From NCBI GenBank assembly GCA_035079385.1, contig JAVHKY010000075.1, positions 124,001 through 188,000 on the forward strand: DNA of 64,000 nt, in the 5' to 3' direction. Position numbers and translations under genes: made by a program. Source of the stretch: Aspidiotus rigidus (lineage: Eukaryota; Arthropoda; Insecta; Hemiptera; Diaspididae). Within the stretch, counting starts at the first letter, position 1. Each line of letters begins with the position of its first letter. Positions 33,576 through 46,830 of the stretch are shown one piece after another. Under the pieces are notes generated by a model, which saw nothing but the letters and a program-made list of their open reading frames with translations, had not been told where the DNA came from and searched no databases.

Positions 33576-34321
33576 TTCTCCTTTATCGCGCCTTAGTCCC
33601 TAGTTTAGATACCTCTTTCAGTTTCGGCAAAACTACCATTACTGTTGAACGAACTAAGCGCCTCTTTAGCAATCCTGGCAGACGTCCAATTCGAATATTA
33701 TATAACCAACTGCCTGGGTGTGTTGCAGCCAAATAATACGGCTTAGGCTTTCGGTTGAAACTGATAAGTGACAACCTTGAAAAATACAGCTTCGGCTTAC
33801 GGCTTCTCAGTAGCCGAAACAATTATGCTGGCTTTTGGCTGATCATTGCGTTCGGTATCCTTTAAAAGGTATTAAGCAATAGGACATCATTATCCTTTCA
33901 CAATTTCATTAAAATCGATTTCCTAGTTGATTAAAATCAGGATTCGGGATTCGAAAACTGATAAATTTATTAAAATCCAAAATAGAGCACGTGTGACAAA
34001 AATCAGAAATTCAGCAGTCAGCCACTAGCATGACATATCGAACAAGGATTAGAAACGAGGAAAAAGGAAAAATTGATTTCTTGTAACGATTTAATGTGAA
34101 AAATGAAATATATGAAAAAATTAAAAAATCTCCAAATGTGGAAATGACAATTGAAATAAAATTCTGTTAATTCATTCAAAAACTGTAATTATAGGCTTAA
34201 CAATTTCACACGCCGAGGAGAAGGATCATGAATGGAGATTTCTGGAAAATCATCGTTAGTCAACAGAAACCGGTAAATATGGCTCAATTCAGCTTTTGTC
34301 TGACAGCTGAACGTATCGTCG

Positions 34322-34732
34322 TTGGATCGGAAAAAACCTCCTATGTGGCAAAAATAAAATTTTACAGGAGAAGCAAAAAACTGATTTTGTGAAAAGAAGG
34401 CCAAAATACTTTGGAAACGTCTCATTAAATGTGGAAAAGCTTCCTTGATACAGTAGTAAAAATATTGGGCGATAAATGCACATAGGAGGAATTCTTGGCT
34501 CTAAATACTGCACAATCATAAGAGGTTTGCTCTGCACATAGGAGGTATTCGAGACCAAATTTTCTGGATGGTGCACATAGGAGGTATTCAAAAACGCTCC
34601 TACCGGCGTAATTTTGAACTTAGCACATAGGGGATTTTTCCAGTCGATGCGCCTTGAAATTCCGCGTCCAACCATATAAAAAAGTGTATTTCTCAAAAAA
34701 ATGGCACATAGGAGGTTTTTTCCGATCCAAGG
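34322..34732. repeat. Inverted-repeat element with GCACATAGGAGG motifs
   Basis: TTGGATCGGAAAAAACCTCC (34323) is the complement of the right end (GGAGGTTTTTTCCGATCCAA, ending ~34729), giving a ~410-bp palindrome-ended segment. Inside, GCACATAGGAGGTATT or a close variant occurs at about 34478, 34533, 34574, 34623 (changed) and 34704, with the complement near 34339. Spacing is irregular (41-80 bp). It is probably a non-autonomous element with subterminal motifs. Confidence 0.6.
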
Positions 34733-35309
34733 ACGGTATACAACTTTGAAAAAGCTTAAGGGTATACTTCGCTCGTGAAAAGAAATATTAAAACCCTTCA
34801 AGAAAAACGTAAATACGTGGTCATTGTGAATAATGTTGAATGCAATTATGACGGAAGTTTTCCCGGGTCTGGGAAAGACTTGTAAGTCGATCTCTCCGGG
34901 GATTTCTCAAGCAAAGCTAATAGACTTACAAAATTTTCGCACCTTCACGCCGAAGTGATCACACTGAGACGTTCGTGAACCACGATATCAAATCCAGCGT
35001 AAAAAAGTACATCAGAAATTTATATCATTTGAATTTAAAAGTATTATTCATGATGCAGAAAACTTACTTATAATCCCATAGCCTCTAAACTCTATACAGA
35101 GCACTTTGATGAAATATTTGAAACTCGAGAAAGAAGGGATTCAGAAAAGCTTCAGATCTTGAGACCCGAGAGATTTTGAAGAAGTTCGGCAGGTATTTGT
35201 AAAAAAGAGAAGTCTCAAAAAAAAATGCAACCTCATCTTTAAAAGATGATGGATAATAGCTCGAAAAGAAAAATAAACAAGATTCATCTAGATGAGGAGA
35301 TTTTTACAC

Positions 35310-35491
35310 AAGTTTTTTCTCTGAAATGAAATACCCTGACTTTTTCAGGTTTTTCCAGACCATAACCTCCACTGAAAAGCAAAAAAAAAATGAGGAAACA
35401 CTTCTTAGCTCGAACTTTTCTGACGTATCTCAAAAAATTCCCAAAATTCCCTGACTTCCAGATTTTCCAGACAAGTGGACACCCTGTTCAT
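35310..35491. mobile_element. Degenerate copy of the 62831-63055 MITE family
   Basis: It matches the 215-bp element at 62836-63050 almost throughout: TTTTTCTCTGAAATGAAAT, CTGACTTTTTCAGGTTTTTC, CTCCACTGAAAAGC, ACTTCCAGATTTTCCAGACA and the right end AGTGGACACCCTG (ends 35486). The left CAGGGTG terminus is lost, so no target duplication can be shown. Confidence 0.75.
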
Positions 35492-36829
35492 CCCCGTTAT
35501 CGGGACAATGATGGCCAATGAATGACGTTGGCGAGCATTCCGGTCAAAACCACAGCTCCATAATTCAAGTACATACTTGTTGAACAACAGAAAATAAGCC
35601 AAGGGTTTATTTTTAAAAGTCCTATTGAAAAGTTCCGTAAATTTTATACGAGTTAATTGTACCATTATATTTGACAATTGAAGGAGAAATCTCCCCACGT
35701 TATGGTTAGATAATCCTAAAAACCTATTCTCAAAAGAAGACCTTGTCCTTGTGATGATAAATAATGCAACTCCTCCCAATATTGTTATTTTGACAGGCTA
35801 AAAAGGCAAGAAGCTACGACATTGACGCAGTACAACAATTCCGCCTTCAGTTCTCGATAGCACTCTAAAAAGCAGGTCTTCGTCACCAATCTTTTCAACG
35901 TAGGCTTTCTTCTGAGGATGGTATCGACAAGTAAATTGTAGAGCGAGTAGGAGACAAAAGCGTCTAACCTCGTCGGCGAATGACTGTTGCATCTTGAAAC
36001 ACAAAATCTTTCACTTTGATAAGTTCGCAATTCTGCTCTGCAATCGTCATGAATAATTCATTTCTGCTTTATACTCGTAATCAGCACATTTTTCGGAAAG
36101 AGTGGGAGTTTTTTCTTAAAAGAGTCGAATAAAATACATTAAAAGATTCCTCGTTTGCTTCCAAAAAACTGTGAGGACACGTATTCCAGAACTCAACTCC
36201 AATTTTCGGTACTTTTCTCTAAAACTATGCTTTCATGAAAAAATGTTCTAAACAAGGCACTTGTCAAGTAATTTTTTTTACAAAAAGTTCAATAGGTCTC
36301 TTGAAACAATGTTGGATTTACAGAATTGGCAAAAATTTTTGAAATTTGACAGTAGTGCAGTTTGGGAAACGGCAACTTTGATTACGTGAGTATAGTAGTG
36401 CTTTATATTCCTCTTGTGACGGTCTATCTGTCTATATTGTACAGTAAACTATCAAACAAATGAAAGTATTCTCCCAACCCCTCTAAAAATCGAGTCGAGG
36501 ATGAAACAAGGACAAGTAAGAGTAGCAAATTTGCCATCTTAAAGTTCTAGGGTGGTAATACACACGTACACTATTGAAAGAATTGACGTTATTCTTGCGA
36601 TTCTAATTCCTGTCAAAATTGTCAGAGCAGGTGAGCTTCTCTATTTCCTGGGCTATTTAAAATTTTATCATCTTTGCTGATGAAATCCAAGATACGAGTA
36701 GAAGAGTTCAGGTCCTTTTTGATACGTCTGTAAAAGTTTAAGTTCTTTTTGGGAAATTTATAAGTGCACGCCTTATAAAATTATATTGACCGCCAGCTCC
36801 CCTCCCGCCATGGAAAAAAACTGACACGA
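35492..36829. other. Unassigned sequence
   Basis: No repeat or convincing coding frame was found in this interval. Confidence 0.45.
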
Positions 36830-37616
36830 CGTTGAAACTTTGACAAACGCCATAAATGCACGCTAGGACTGGCACACGACCCGTATTTCAAAAGAAGATA
36901 ATTTTGCTGCATTTATTGTGAGGAACTCCAGCCAGGATGGGCTTGACAGTAGAGACTGCCTCCCCATAATGAACCTCAAACTCCCTATGAGTGAGGTATG
37001 ACTGTTGATGGAGGTATTTTCCCAGTTGTTCCACCCCAGAGGAGTCAGTCGAGTCAGTTGGTTAATGCATTGGATTTCGAGCATTGTCGTGAGATCTTCA
37101 CTGGTTGGTCAAATACTGAGGTTCTTCGTCAAAATAATACGATTCGGCAGAAGTATGATGCCAAGGGGATGCGCGGTAGTTATATGGATCAGTGCAATAG
37201 CCGCGGACGTTTCATTATTGACTTGTATTCAAGAATTCGCCGTTTTGACAATATTCGCACTTCTGATCCTTCCCGTGATTTGCCAATTCCACTCTTCCAA
37301 TTCGCAGGCCCTTTTTGGCGAACAAGGTTCTTGATGGAGTCTAATCTTCAGGCCCATTTGGAGCTTCCTTTCGATTTTTAGGAAGCTTTTCACGCTGCAC
37401 ATGTCAAGTGGTAGGCGGATGTTAATTTCGACTCTTCTCGGCGTTCGTTATTATGAAGGCAGGTACCATGTAGTCTTGAACTCAGATTTATTCAAGAAGC
37501 GGTTGGGCTTAGCCGTTGTCAATTATTTAAAAACTTATATTTGTCAACTGCATTAATATGTATCAATATTGCAATGTCTTTATGAAATATAAGGTAAAGA
37601 AAAAGAAAAAAAAAAA
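36830..37616 (+). pseudogene. Broken coding remnant of unknown family, possibly retroposed
   Basis: Three consecutive protein-like segments lie in different plus frames. The first is RISKEDNFAAFIVRNSSQDG and on to PIMNLKLPMSEV (~36888-36996). The second, at 36998-37381, opens GGIFPVVPPQRSQSSQLVNA, then FTGWSNTEVLRQNNTIRQKY, and ends LESNLQ-like, LELPFDF. The third is TLLGVRYYEGRYHVVLNSDL through GLAVVNYLKTYICQLH (~37384-37555). The stretch is GC-richer than its flanks. An A-rich tail (GGTAAAGAAAAAG then 11 A) follows at ~37590-37616, as expected of a retrocopy. No family is recognised; it could be a host pseudogene or a mobile-element protein. Confidence 0.35.
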
Positions 37617-37777
37617 CTCCAATTGGAATGCTGCCTTGAGGCTTTTGTTGACTTGTCAGTAACCAAAGCATTCCATTGTCTTCTTTCCTGTTTCTTCTTC
37701 CTGTATCAGGTTTACTTACTTGATATATAGTTGAATGAATTCAATGTGGATCGCACATTGCTCTGCATGTTCTTAAG

Positions 37778-37985
37778 TGTGCACTATATGGGAATGTGTG
37801 CACTACTTCTATGGTGGTGTATTTGTCCTCTTCAATGGATTTTGAGTGTTTTGATTTTGTGTGCACAACTTGTATCAAGATGTGTGCACCACTTACTTGG
37901 TGCATTCGTCGTTTTCATAGGATTTCTAGTGTTTTGGATCTTGAGTGCACAACTTATATGGGGATGTGTGCACTACTTACTTCGT
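37778..37985 (+). repeat. ~85-bp tandem repeat, 2+ copies
   Basis: TGTGTGCAC recurs at 37795, 37881 and 37965 (spacing 86 and 84). Each unit carries ATTTC/TCTAGTGTTTTG and AGTGCACAACTT stretches, with a partial unit at 37778. A plus frame across it is open but shows only a low-complexity hydrophobic repeat. Confidence 0.7.
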
Positions 37986-37989
37986 TTTT

Positions 37990-39727
37990 ATCCGTGTAAT
38001 ACATTTCTTAGGTGAGTCAATTTTGTTTCCTTGGCGTGTTATCGATAGGCGGTCAATTTCGTTTTTTGAGCATGCGATAAAATGTATAGCCAACGTCCGT
38101 TTCTTTCATCCCTTTACACAGCTTTTCAAGCACATTACTTGCTCGCGTTCATAGCGACTGTACTTTCTTCGCGATTTCGTAACACCTACCAAAAACATTA
38201 TCGCATTACTGCGTAACCCGTCTTGACAAAAGTAATTCGTGTTGAAAACATGCGTCTTATGACGAACAAGCATAATTTTTTACCATGTAAGATTTAGTGT
38301 TCTATAATGAATTTGAAAGTATCCGAGAAAAAGCTAGACTTAAACTCATTAAAGAATATTTTTCATCGCGAAAGAAGCGTATAACCGGTGCAATATGCAA
38401 TGCATAACATATTCCGTATGTACGAATGAGTAAACACCGTGAACATACCCATGATGCGAACCAAAGCAGAAGAGGAGATACCGTGAGGAGATTTAAGAGA
38501 TGGAGAAAACGCTTATTAACGATCGTAATAATACGAAACAATAATCACCAATCAACGCGGTAATTTTATTTACAACCTGATGAAAATTGTAGTAAAGAAC
38601 ATGCTACGTTAATGAGGAAGGTCGCTTTGCAAGTCCACAACTACTCATAAAAGCGTCAATGATGATTTACTGAACAATTTCTCATTATCACGATCTAAAT
38701 AGGTACACTAAGGAAAATTTGGACCAACCAGTAGCCATGAGCATTCAATTTTAATTCTACTAAAATCCTTCATTTCATCAGACTCTTAAAAAAGGAGATT
38801 GGCTAGAAGGAAAAACGAGGGGGGGGCGAATAATTTTTCTTGATAGTTTAATGTCCAATAGACTTGACCACGAAAATGTTTAATATCAAGAACTGTCTAA
38901 CTTGGAACGACTTCGAGAGGCTTGAAATGAACTGAAATTTGGAAAAATTTTTCAGTGAACTGTTAAGAATGCGAGTACTGGCTTGATCCCTTCCTGCTAT
39001 CACCAGTAGCAGTAGAACAGAATATTGACATGTAAAAAAGAAAAGTTGAATTTCTTTTTTCTTCAAGAAAATTTCCCTTTCCTAAAGGAATTGGTGTATT
39101 TATTTGTGTGCAAGTGTACTCATAATTTTTTTTTTTTTTCGTTAGATGTTGTCACGTGTGAGCGCTGATTAGAGAGTGTCATTTACATTTAAATGTCGAA
39201 TAATTGATGGTGGAGTAGATTAAAGAATTAATAATTTTTTGATGATCGTCATCATTGTCTTCTTCGTCATAGGCTTCTACTTCTTCGTTCTCAATAATAT
39301 AACAAACACAAAAAGAAGAACAGCAAGTTCACCTGACTGTGAGATCGGCGACCTTATTAAAATCGTATAGGAGAGTTGATATTTTAATGTCAAATCACTG
39401 ATAAGAAGACATTGATTCTACATTTTACATGCTATGTTTTGATCCGGGTTACTGTTTTGAAAGAAATGTAGTTTGTAGATATTTTGAAATAGATCATTCA
39501 AGTAAATGGGAATTTCAATTTTCTGAAACATTTTTATAATTGAAACATTCTTTGTCCCTAACGTTTTCTATTGTCGGTTGAAAATAGAGATAAAATTATG
39601 GAATTTCAGAAACGAGTTGTACCATCTTCTCAATCATCGTTATATTCAATAGAAATGATTTTGAATTCATCAGGTGAACCCAGGAAAGAAGCAAAAACCC
39701 GAAATAGAAAGAAAAATCGCAATCACT
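37990..39727. other. Unassigned AT-rich sequence
   Basis: No gene or repeat was identified. The interval contains scattered short A and T runs only. Confidence 0.45.
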
Positions 39728-41820
39728 GTCATGATGCTGGAATCAGGATAAAGAGACGGCCGAGTCAGTAACAGTTACGCGTTAGCTTTGCGCAGTCGTC
39801 AGCCTCGACATAAGAAATGCGTTATACTCGACTCCAAGGGAGAAGGTACTGAAAGCCCTCAGGAACGCAGAAGTACCCGCATACCTGCTCAAGATGATCC
39901 GCAGCAATCTTAGCTGCCGACAAATCCGAGCGGAGACTCTGCTGATCCCAGTTACTTGAGAGGTCTCGCAGGGGTCGGTTCTTTGGCATTCGACGGGATC
40001 TTCAAGGTTAAGCGGCCACCAGGCGTTAAGGGTATGCTCTACCTAGTCACTCACACGTAGACACACACAAAATATGTATCACATGTTGCGATTTTTGCCC
40101 CGAGATAACTGATTAAATAAAGCATGAAATATCTTGAAACTTCGTATTTACGTAGACAAAACTTAGGAAAATACGGCTAATTGGTTCACACAAACTAATT
40201 TTGTTCATTAATTGAAATTCAACGATTCAAAGATGGCCCCTTCAGACGTAAGTTTAAACGTTTCCTCGAGATCATTCAGAATATTTCGCGATCTGTCAAC
40301 TAATTAGCCGTATTTTCCTCAACTTCAAGAATAAATTACACCACGTTCCGAATCATTTTGTACATTATTCGATATGTTATATGTGGGCAAAAATCACTAC
40401 CCGCAACACACCATTTTGTGTAATACACGTGTATTTTCTGTGTGTGAGTGACTAGGTAGAGCATACCCTTAAGCTAGTCTGTTATGTGGATGATACACTG
40501 GTGGTACAACTGTAGCGAGGGAGAACAAGTAAACCGGGACCTAGAGGCAAGGACGCGCTTGATCGAGTCGACCATATTGGAACTCGCAGGAGGAAAGGCT
40601 ATTAGTTCACCCACCTTTCACCTGCAAGGTGAGTAAAGCACGATCAAGAAGGTGATAAAGTGTCTAGGCGTCTGGTTTGATTCAAAGCTGAGCTCATTAT
40701 GACAGCAGAAAAGGCAGGCAGGGTGGGAACTACCGAAGCACAAAACCTGGAAGGCTCGAGGGAAGCCAGAAAAAGGATATCGATGAGGACCGCACTGTCG
40801 AACGTCCTACATAGCGCTCCAGCATGGGCAGACTTAATGAAGATAGTGTAAAGAAGGAAAGGGATGGTAAAAATAAGGGTCGTGCTGAGATGGGTTAGTG
40901 CCCGTCGCACTCTCTCGACGAGAGCTTTCTGTGTTTTTGCACTTCCACCACTAATCGAGCTTCTTGTTGAGGAGAGAGCGGTGGTATTCAAGCCAAAGAA
41001 GAAGGCGACACCGATGAAGGGGCTTCAAGGGTCAAACAAGAGGCCAGGCGTTCCTTGCTAGAGAAATGGGAAGCAAAAATTGCTCAGAGTGAGCTAGGTA
41101 AATGGACGACCCGTATGTTAATACGCGACCTTGATGGAAGGATGAACCGAGACCATGGTCAGCTGAATTTTCACCTGACGCAGGTGTTGAGCAATTATGG
41201 CTGCTTCAACAAGTATCTTCATGAGAGGTTAAGAAAAGTTGAGCAGGAAACGAGTTGGCATTGCAATTAAGGATGGGATGATGGACCACAGCATACCATA
41301 TTGGAAGGTGAGGCGCGGAGACATGAGCGGGGCAAACACAGTCGGTCTCTTGAAGAAATTGGGGTCGATGAAATGCTTGCTCTAAGTAGTCTAGTGGCCA
41401 CCATACTAGGTTCTGAAGGAGCATCGAACCAGGTGTCTGCATTGGAAGCTACAGTCATTAAGATGAATATGGAATGGAATAGGCAATTGCCGAGCCACGC
41501 TACGACCTACTCAACATCTGTACCATCCACAAACAGACGGCACTCTGCTGGAAGAATACAAAGTACAGGAACTTGAAGAAAAACGAAGATAGACTCCGAT
41601 AGCTGCTTAACTCTAAGTCAAGTCTGGTAGATATACTAAAAAGTGCATGCCTGAAAGCACTCCAGCTGGCGGTTGACAAGAAGAGGGGGTTTCCAACATT
41701 GAAGTTATGCCTGACGGGGTCGATTCCGGCGTTGGAAAAAATAAAATTAATGCACACGCAACCTGCACCCACTTCACTATGGAGGACGTACGATTCTACA
41801 CATGTGACAAAAGAGATACC
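39728..41820 (+). mobile_element. R1-like LINE family A, copy 4, split by a MITE
   Basis: It aligns with the 58505-61059 copy from about position 59265. It shows CAGCCTCGACATAAGAAATG (SLDIRNA), then CGCAGGGGTCGGTTCTTTGG (QGSVL). The match is interrupted at 40026-40472 by a TTAA-target MITE and resumes with TGTTATGTGGATGATACACT (CYVDDT). Thumb, C-terminal block (CAATTATGGCTGCTTCAACA) and 3' UTR follow, ending near ACACATGTGACA. The frame is broken in many places. Confidence 0.9.
40026..40472. mobile_element. TTAA-target MITE inserted in LINE-A copy 4
   Basis: The element at 40030-40468 (439 bp) has TTAA on both sides (40026-40029 and 40469-40472). The TIRs are GGGTATGCTCTACCTAGTCA (left) and its complement (right), about 28 bp, and an inner inverted pair contains AGGAAAATACGGCTAATT. 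Removing it restores the LINE reading GTTAAGCTAGTCTG. TTAA targets are used by piggyBac and Kolobok transposases. The purine GGG start fits Kolobok better than piggyBac's CCC, but this is inference. Confidence 0.88.
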
Positions 41821-41829
41821 ACCACTGAC

Positions 41830-42380
41830 TTCGTTTTGAAAATATTTTTTCAAAAATTCAATCTTCGGCATTGTTTTTAAAATACCACGCGTGGTGTTGT
41901 TCCAAAAATTCCATCGTCGGCACTGTTTTCAGAATACCTGTACTGGCACTATTTTGAAAATACTGTGTGCCATGCCTGGCCGGTGTCGACAGATTGCGTC
42001 CTGCAAAAGCACATCAGTAGGACAAGGAAACTACTATGCGCATGGGAGAGGAAGTACCTTGTTACTTCCGTGAAAGTCGGCCTCCTCCAACATCCACAAT
42101 GGCCCCGACCTCAACGCCGCCAGCTTCAGTTTTGTTCACGGTGCCTCCAAAGGGCAAATCATGAAGAAGAATCAGGAATATAACCACCTCAAAAAGTATC
42201 GACGTCATACTTTCGGACGATATGAATCCACTGTTTTTCATCCAGTGCATCTCTCGTTCTACTCGGTTTCACCAGATTTCTTAGTCTTGTTTTCTACGTT
42301 TCAGTTTTGTTGAGACGGGGTATGAATACCAAACCTGGCACTGTTATAAAAATATCATCTCTGATACTATTTCAACAATA
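41830..42380. repeat. Degenerate GGCACTGTTTTCAAAATACC repeats
   Basis: The phrase appears near 41867, 41918, 41945, 42335 and (weaker) 42360 with variable spacers, the first three at ~27-52-bp spacing. The intervening 41960-42180 is GC-richer and has a minus-strand open frame (DLPFGGTVNKTEAGGVEVGA) of unknown meaning. It begins directly after LINE-A copy 4. Confidence 0.4.
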
Positions 42381-45300
42381 CTTCTACTGACCAACTTATA
42401 TTCTCCTTCCAAATCACCAAACCAATAATTAAAGAATAAATCCGACTCAGTGCTACTAGCCTGAAGTTTGAAAATTCCGTCTCGAGAGGTTCTCTGGAAG
42501 GGGGAAGTCGGTTTGCCCGGACTTTGCTATTCATATCTTTTTCACAACACAGTCGAATGAAGACATAATATCTAAATAGTTGACGAAGCTAGAACTCTCT
42601 CCAAAAACAATATTCGATAATACGAGAAATGGTACTCGAGATCACATCACCCCTCCAAAATTGATACAAAACGACGAGATAGCACACTCTGTTTTTTCGG
42701 TCGCTTTACTGAAATCACCAATTGTAAATATCCACTCCAAATTCATTTTAAAAAAGTTCGTAGTCCAGATTCGTACAAATTCACCCATCGTTTATTGGCT
42801 CACTCTCGCCGCTCCACAATTTTTCGGACCTACACACTAACACAAAATAGGTCATACCGTGTTTACTATTCAACAATTCCGAGTTGACATAAGAAGATAC
42901 GATTAAGACACCGAGAGTGTACGTAGAATTATTATACGCTTGTTCGAATTTTCTACACCACGCGCGGTCTTTTCATTCAACAAACTTGCGAACCACAAGC
43001 GCGCGTAATTTAATACGCATATTTTTCATTTCGATTGAATAATAAAGATATCGACATCATTTTATCATTACTGCCTACACAATAAAGAGGTATTTTTTCA
43101 CCTTTTACTTTGGAGTATAGAACTCGAGCAGCCTACGTGTAATTAATAAAATTAGTACGTACGCGCACTAAGGCTCCTCATCATGCAGTGTGATTTTGCA
43201 CCACGTCACGTCAATATGAGGTTAATCGACGTCAGAAGTCCGTGAACATCCGTGATGGATGCGTGAATGTGATGAGGCAGCCGAGAAAAACGATTGATCC
43301 GACGCTATATCCCATCATTCATGGAACCTATACAATGGAGAAGCGAGTGAAATAATCCGAGAAAGTGTAATACCATACTAATTCGCGAACTATAGTAGAG
43401 GTTATGCGGAGCAAAAATGAAGGCCGAATACTCTACGGTACTCTAATAAGATGAAACTTCCGATACATTGACGGGAATCTCGATAGACATGGACAACAAT
43501 GTAAGAAATTAAGATAATTATGATGCAAAACCACCTTAATTACCTTAAGTAGCTCAAGTATCTATCAATCAGTCCACGCGCGCCGTTTAAAAAGAAAAAG
43601 TAAGATCATTAATCGCCAGTTTATGAAAGTGAGAAATGCGAGTTGTACGAATACGAGACAACTTTGGCTGAATTCTCGCCGATTGTACCTCCAAGTTTGC
43701 ACAGTCCGAGCAATTATAAAATTCTCAGAAATAAGTTTGGAAGTAGAACAACAGCGAAAGTCAACTTGGAAAATTTTCCAAAATTCAAAATGTGCCGGAG
43801 CGAAAATACAATCAAGAATTTTAAAGCCTATGATGTTGCTTTCTGTACAAAGAATTTACGAGAAATTCTTGAATTGAAGATACATCATTAAATACAAAAA
43901 AGCGACTTGATAAGGTACTTGATTTTGTTTTTCTCAGGAATTCGAAATTTCTGCTATTTCTACTTCGCATCGCTCGGTTTGCAGCACGAACTTTCATTTC
44001 AGCCTCAGTTTTAGCTCAATTGAGCGAAGAAATTCTTCGCGAAAATAAATTTATAACAGATCAGACAGAAGAGAACTTCATAATATTTCAAGTCAATTTC
44101 TTGATAAGAGACGAAGTTAAGAACGAATAAATTCGGATGTTCTGATTTCATTATTTCTGTATAACATTACGCTCACCTCTGAGCTCTTAAATGTCTTCGA
44201 CGATCTAGTCCAGAATTCTTCCTATTCATGGTGGGAGCTCAAGCTTTCTGTATCGCGGCCCAAACTTTTCTTCTCGCCCCAGAGCAACTTCCTCTCAGCC
44301 ACCGGTTCCGATGGTGCGGGAGGTGAAGGTCATGACCCAGTTTCAGGACATAGGAAGGGGTCGAACGACTTGTAATCTGTCCTTAAAAAAAGGTTTGAGC
44401 AATTTATTTTGAAAAATAGAAGAAAGATTCAGACTGGAATAGACGCATGATTTTTACTTTTTTCTGGGCAAAAAGTTCTTCAAGGTCTTCTTATAATGAT
44501 TCTTCCATGAGTACAAAGGTCAGAATGTCTCCAACTCCTTCCACCTTCCAAAATAAACTAGAGTTTTGTTTATACGTAATCCCGATAACTGATGAGTTTT
44601 CTTCCACTCAACTCTGCTACTATTTTTCTAAATTTTGGAAGAGTCCTCAATCACTTCCAAGGGGCACTCTCTTTCGATTCCTTTCTCAAAGATGGACGAG
44701 AAGATTTTCACTCAGTTACCGTTTGCTCGATTCACAATAAATCAGTTTTTCTTCTGCCATCATCCTGCCTCAATTCGATCACTGAAGGAGAAGAATTACC
44801 TATGAAATGAAGAGCAATCGTAAGACCGGGACAATTTCAACTTCTTTTTTCAAATTTTAACAAAATACTGATTATTGAACTACTCTAAAAATTCAAATGC
44901 TGAATTTTTCTTTTAATGATGAAACCGAACATAATTCCACACTTACAAATATAATGAACTTTCACGAATATAGGTTGAAAGAGAGACGTTGTGATAAGCG
45001 ACATCCAGCGCGGAGACTTTCATAACAAAGCCGAGAGTATAAATTATTTGGATCGCTGAACCACGCAAATGGTGTTTAGAACTCCACATTCTGAAAAGTG
45101 TAGGATTTTAAGATTTGCTAGACAATAAATAGCGTCTAATCATACAAAGTAATTCACAAGAACAATCTATAATCATGTAAGCGATCGACAACTTCCAATA
45201 CATAATTCTTCAATAGGAAACCAGAGAAGGAAAAATACAGACGAGATATAAGATGTATTAAATCATGGACCCATTCTAATCGAAACTATTTCATGAAGTA

Positions 45301-46830
45301 AGAACGTCACCTGGCGCCTTACATCATTGATTCCTTTTACCAACTTGATATCTTGTTCACAGTCTACGCGTGCCGTCTAGCCAATTTATACAGGATGTCG
45401 TAAATACCTCAAAATGTTACTCGCGAGCCCCAACAAAGATTTTCTTAGCTCGATGGAATGGATCTCACTAGGAAGAAGATGGGTTTGGCGAAATTGTAAG
45501 CGGTAAATTAAAAAGGTTTATTTGGTAACTCGTTTCCCACCTGCAAAGACATTAGCTTCAATTGGGAAAGAGAAAAGACATTTTCGTTATTTTTAGAGAT
45601 CTTGCCTCGGCAAGCCAAGAATCTTCTCAAGCATTCGCGAAAAAAATAAAAGTTTTCTATCGAAAGATTGTATGTGACGTCACTATAAAGATTTGTATAC
45701 TCTGTTACTTTTTGCACAGCATCTTTTACTCAAATTTTCTTGGTCTTCGAAGAAGTTTCTTCTTCTCGATACCCCAATAATGGTATATACTCGGGTACCT
45801 ACTGCATGTACTCTTCGATCGTACTTTTCGATCATATATCTAAATTTCTTCGTTGTCTATCATTATTGCTATGATTGTTGTTATTATAGTTTTATTTTCG
45901 TTAGGTCTCATTGATGCAGTGCAGGACTGGGGAACCTTGAATTATCTGAAACTCGGATCTTGACAGTGAAAAAAGGATCAAACCTCTCACATTCCAAGTC
46001 TGAGTGGCACCAAAAGATACGGATCTTCGGATTTCAGATCTTGAAAAAAAAAAAATCTGTATTTCTCGGGCTCCAGATCTCGATAAAAGAAAAAGCTCTA
46101 AATCTTTTGGCTTTTGGTAATCTAGAAAGATAAATCAGAAAATTTCTCCCGATGAATGCGATTCAATCATTATAAACGTGGAAGGAGAAGATAGAGGGTC
46201 TTCTGGCTACTATGTCGACATTATAATCTTATCACATGAAGACTCTGAATCTCTGTTGACGTTATCTTGGACATATATCAGCGCTCGTACGTCGCTTTAC
46301 AAAAACGCAAAAATTGATGGGCGGTGCGGGTGGAGGGCGGAAGGTTTCCTCAAATCGATTTCAAACAATTTTTATGAAAGAATATGATTTGTAGAAAATT
46401 TTACGCTCTACAAATTTTATTTCTTCATTTTTCTCCTGAACTGTTTCGTTCCCAAGTTATTTTGACATTACTCGTTGAACATTGAAAAGGAAAAATCGCC
46501 TTCTCTCATTTTCAATTTTAACGCTCCTAGCGGATGACCGACTCGAATTCATAGATAAGCGACTTTTGATGTCCTCAATCATGTCAAACCATCGTCACAC
46601 TACCTGTATTTCTCCTTATTTTCAATTCTGTCCGCGGGGAGAAAATGTCTTCCGTATCCTCTAAGCTGCAAGTTTTCATACGAATACCCAGTCAAAGTCA
46701 TTCGATCAACTATGAATCATAATACGAGCAAGTACCTAAAATTCGATCGATCCTTATTATTGAATTCCCACCGAAAAATTTCCACATCTTTCCAGTCTAT
46801 AATCTCTAACCCCTTTCGTATTGAAAAAAT
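42381..46830. other. Unassigned sequence, one weak candidate exon
   Basis: At 43622-43891 a plus frame reads YESEKCELYEYETTLAEFSP and on to LREILELKIHH before a stop. An AG precedes it (ATCGCCAG), so it could be a terminal exon, but the support is slight. A stretch at 46390-46545 resembles 14399-14520. Nothing else was recognised. Confidence 0.35.

Noticed and set aside
37731..38015. 94-codon hydrophobic open frame
   Set aside because: It covers the 85-bp tandem repeat, and the apparent membrane segments are repeat translations.
42580..42840. 86-codon plus-strand open frame
   Set aside because: No domain, AT-rich composition like its flanks, no splice or start context.
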